From assembly GCA_000151295.1 (NCBI GenBank), contig GG745351.1:634922-645667 (forward strand): a stretch of 10,746 nucleotides of DNA, given 5' to 3'. Below the pieces are notes generated by a model. That model did no database searches and was not told where the DNA came from. It saw only the letters and a list, made by a program, of their open reading frames with translations. The stretch is from Allomyces macrogynus ATCC 38327 (Eukaryota > Blastocladiomycota > Blastocladiomycetes > Blastocladiales > Blastocladiaceae). Made by a program: the position numbers and the translations under genes. Below, in pieces: positions 10,623-10,746 of the stretch (position 1 is the stretch's first letter; each line of letters begins with the position of its first letter).

Positions 10623-10746
10623 TCGATTTTGCTTCAAGTCCCAAACGAGTCTTGAGAGGAGAAGAAATGGCCATCGCCGCTGTTGCCGAGGGTGGTCTCG
10701 GCTTATGACTTGCCGATGTATGTGCAACGAGGGCCGTCCAAGGCGG
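10623..10746 (+). other. 3' flank of SNU23, nothing recognised
   Basis: After the restored-frame stop at 10620-10622 no gene start, repeat or processing signal is evident before the window ends. The unshifted SNU23 frame stays open to the edge but loses similarity to the family after FAG. Confidence 0.4.

Overview
The window looks like a stretch of a GC-rich, intron-bearing eukaryotic genome. The two recognisable housekeeping genes, an Arp2/3 complex subunit and a spliceosomal tri-snRNP protein, are nuclear genes. They are split by short GT-AG introns (mostly about 71-131 nt) with pyrimidine tracts and CTGAC/CTGAT-like branch sites. Compact spacing, GC-rich third codon positions and an OSR1/SPAK/Fray-type kinase would suit an early-diverging fungus such as a chytrid or blastocladiomycete. 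That taxonomic guess is inference; an amoebozoan or other protist is not excluded.

Layout. (1) 1-2061, plus strand: most of a Ser/Pro/Ala-rich, apparently disordered protein of unknown function, entering from or starting near the left edge, with one clear intron (598-728) and several apparent frame breaks. (2) 2062-3934: an AT-richer, mostly non-coding island. It holds a short ORF with an Asp8-Glu3 run, a (TGCA)6 tract, a degenerate ~89-bp triple repeat and a possible plus-strand terminal exon at 3674-3733. (3) 6961 to 3935, minus strand: a six-exon STE20-group kinase of the OSR1/SPAK/Fray type. Its catalytic core is complete, it has a long disordered tail carrying two RFxV docking motifs, and it ends in a coiled coil. 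Three single-base losses interrupt it; supplying them makes every exon phase agree (863 residues). A possible extra 5' exon lies at 7186-7554. (4) 7553-8173, plus strand: coding-like but broken reading segments of an unrecognised candidate gene. (5) 8965 to 8212 (start probably 9103), minus strand: ARPC4, the Arp2/3 20-kDa subunit, complete at 169 residues once spliced. (6) 9558-10622, plus strand: SNU23/ZMAT2, a U4/U6.U5 tri-snRNP zinc-finger protein in five exons, with a frame break just before its conserved C-terminus.

The genes do not form a pathway. ARPC4 (branched actin nucleation) and SNU23 (pre-mRNA splicing) sit head to head and probably share the 9104-9557 promoter region. In both, the best model has an intron directly after the ATG. 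The frame breaks in otherwise well-conserved genes look more like base-level assembly errors (mostly lost bases) than real decay, but the sequence alone cannot decide this. I found no mobile element, CRISPR array, RNA gene or clearly new multi-gene system.
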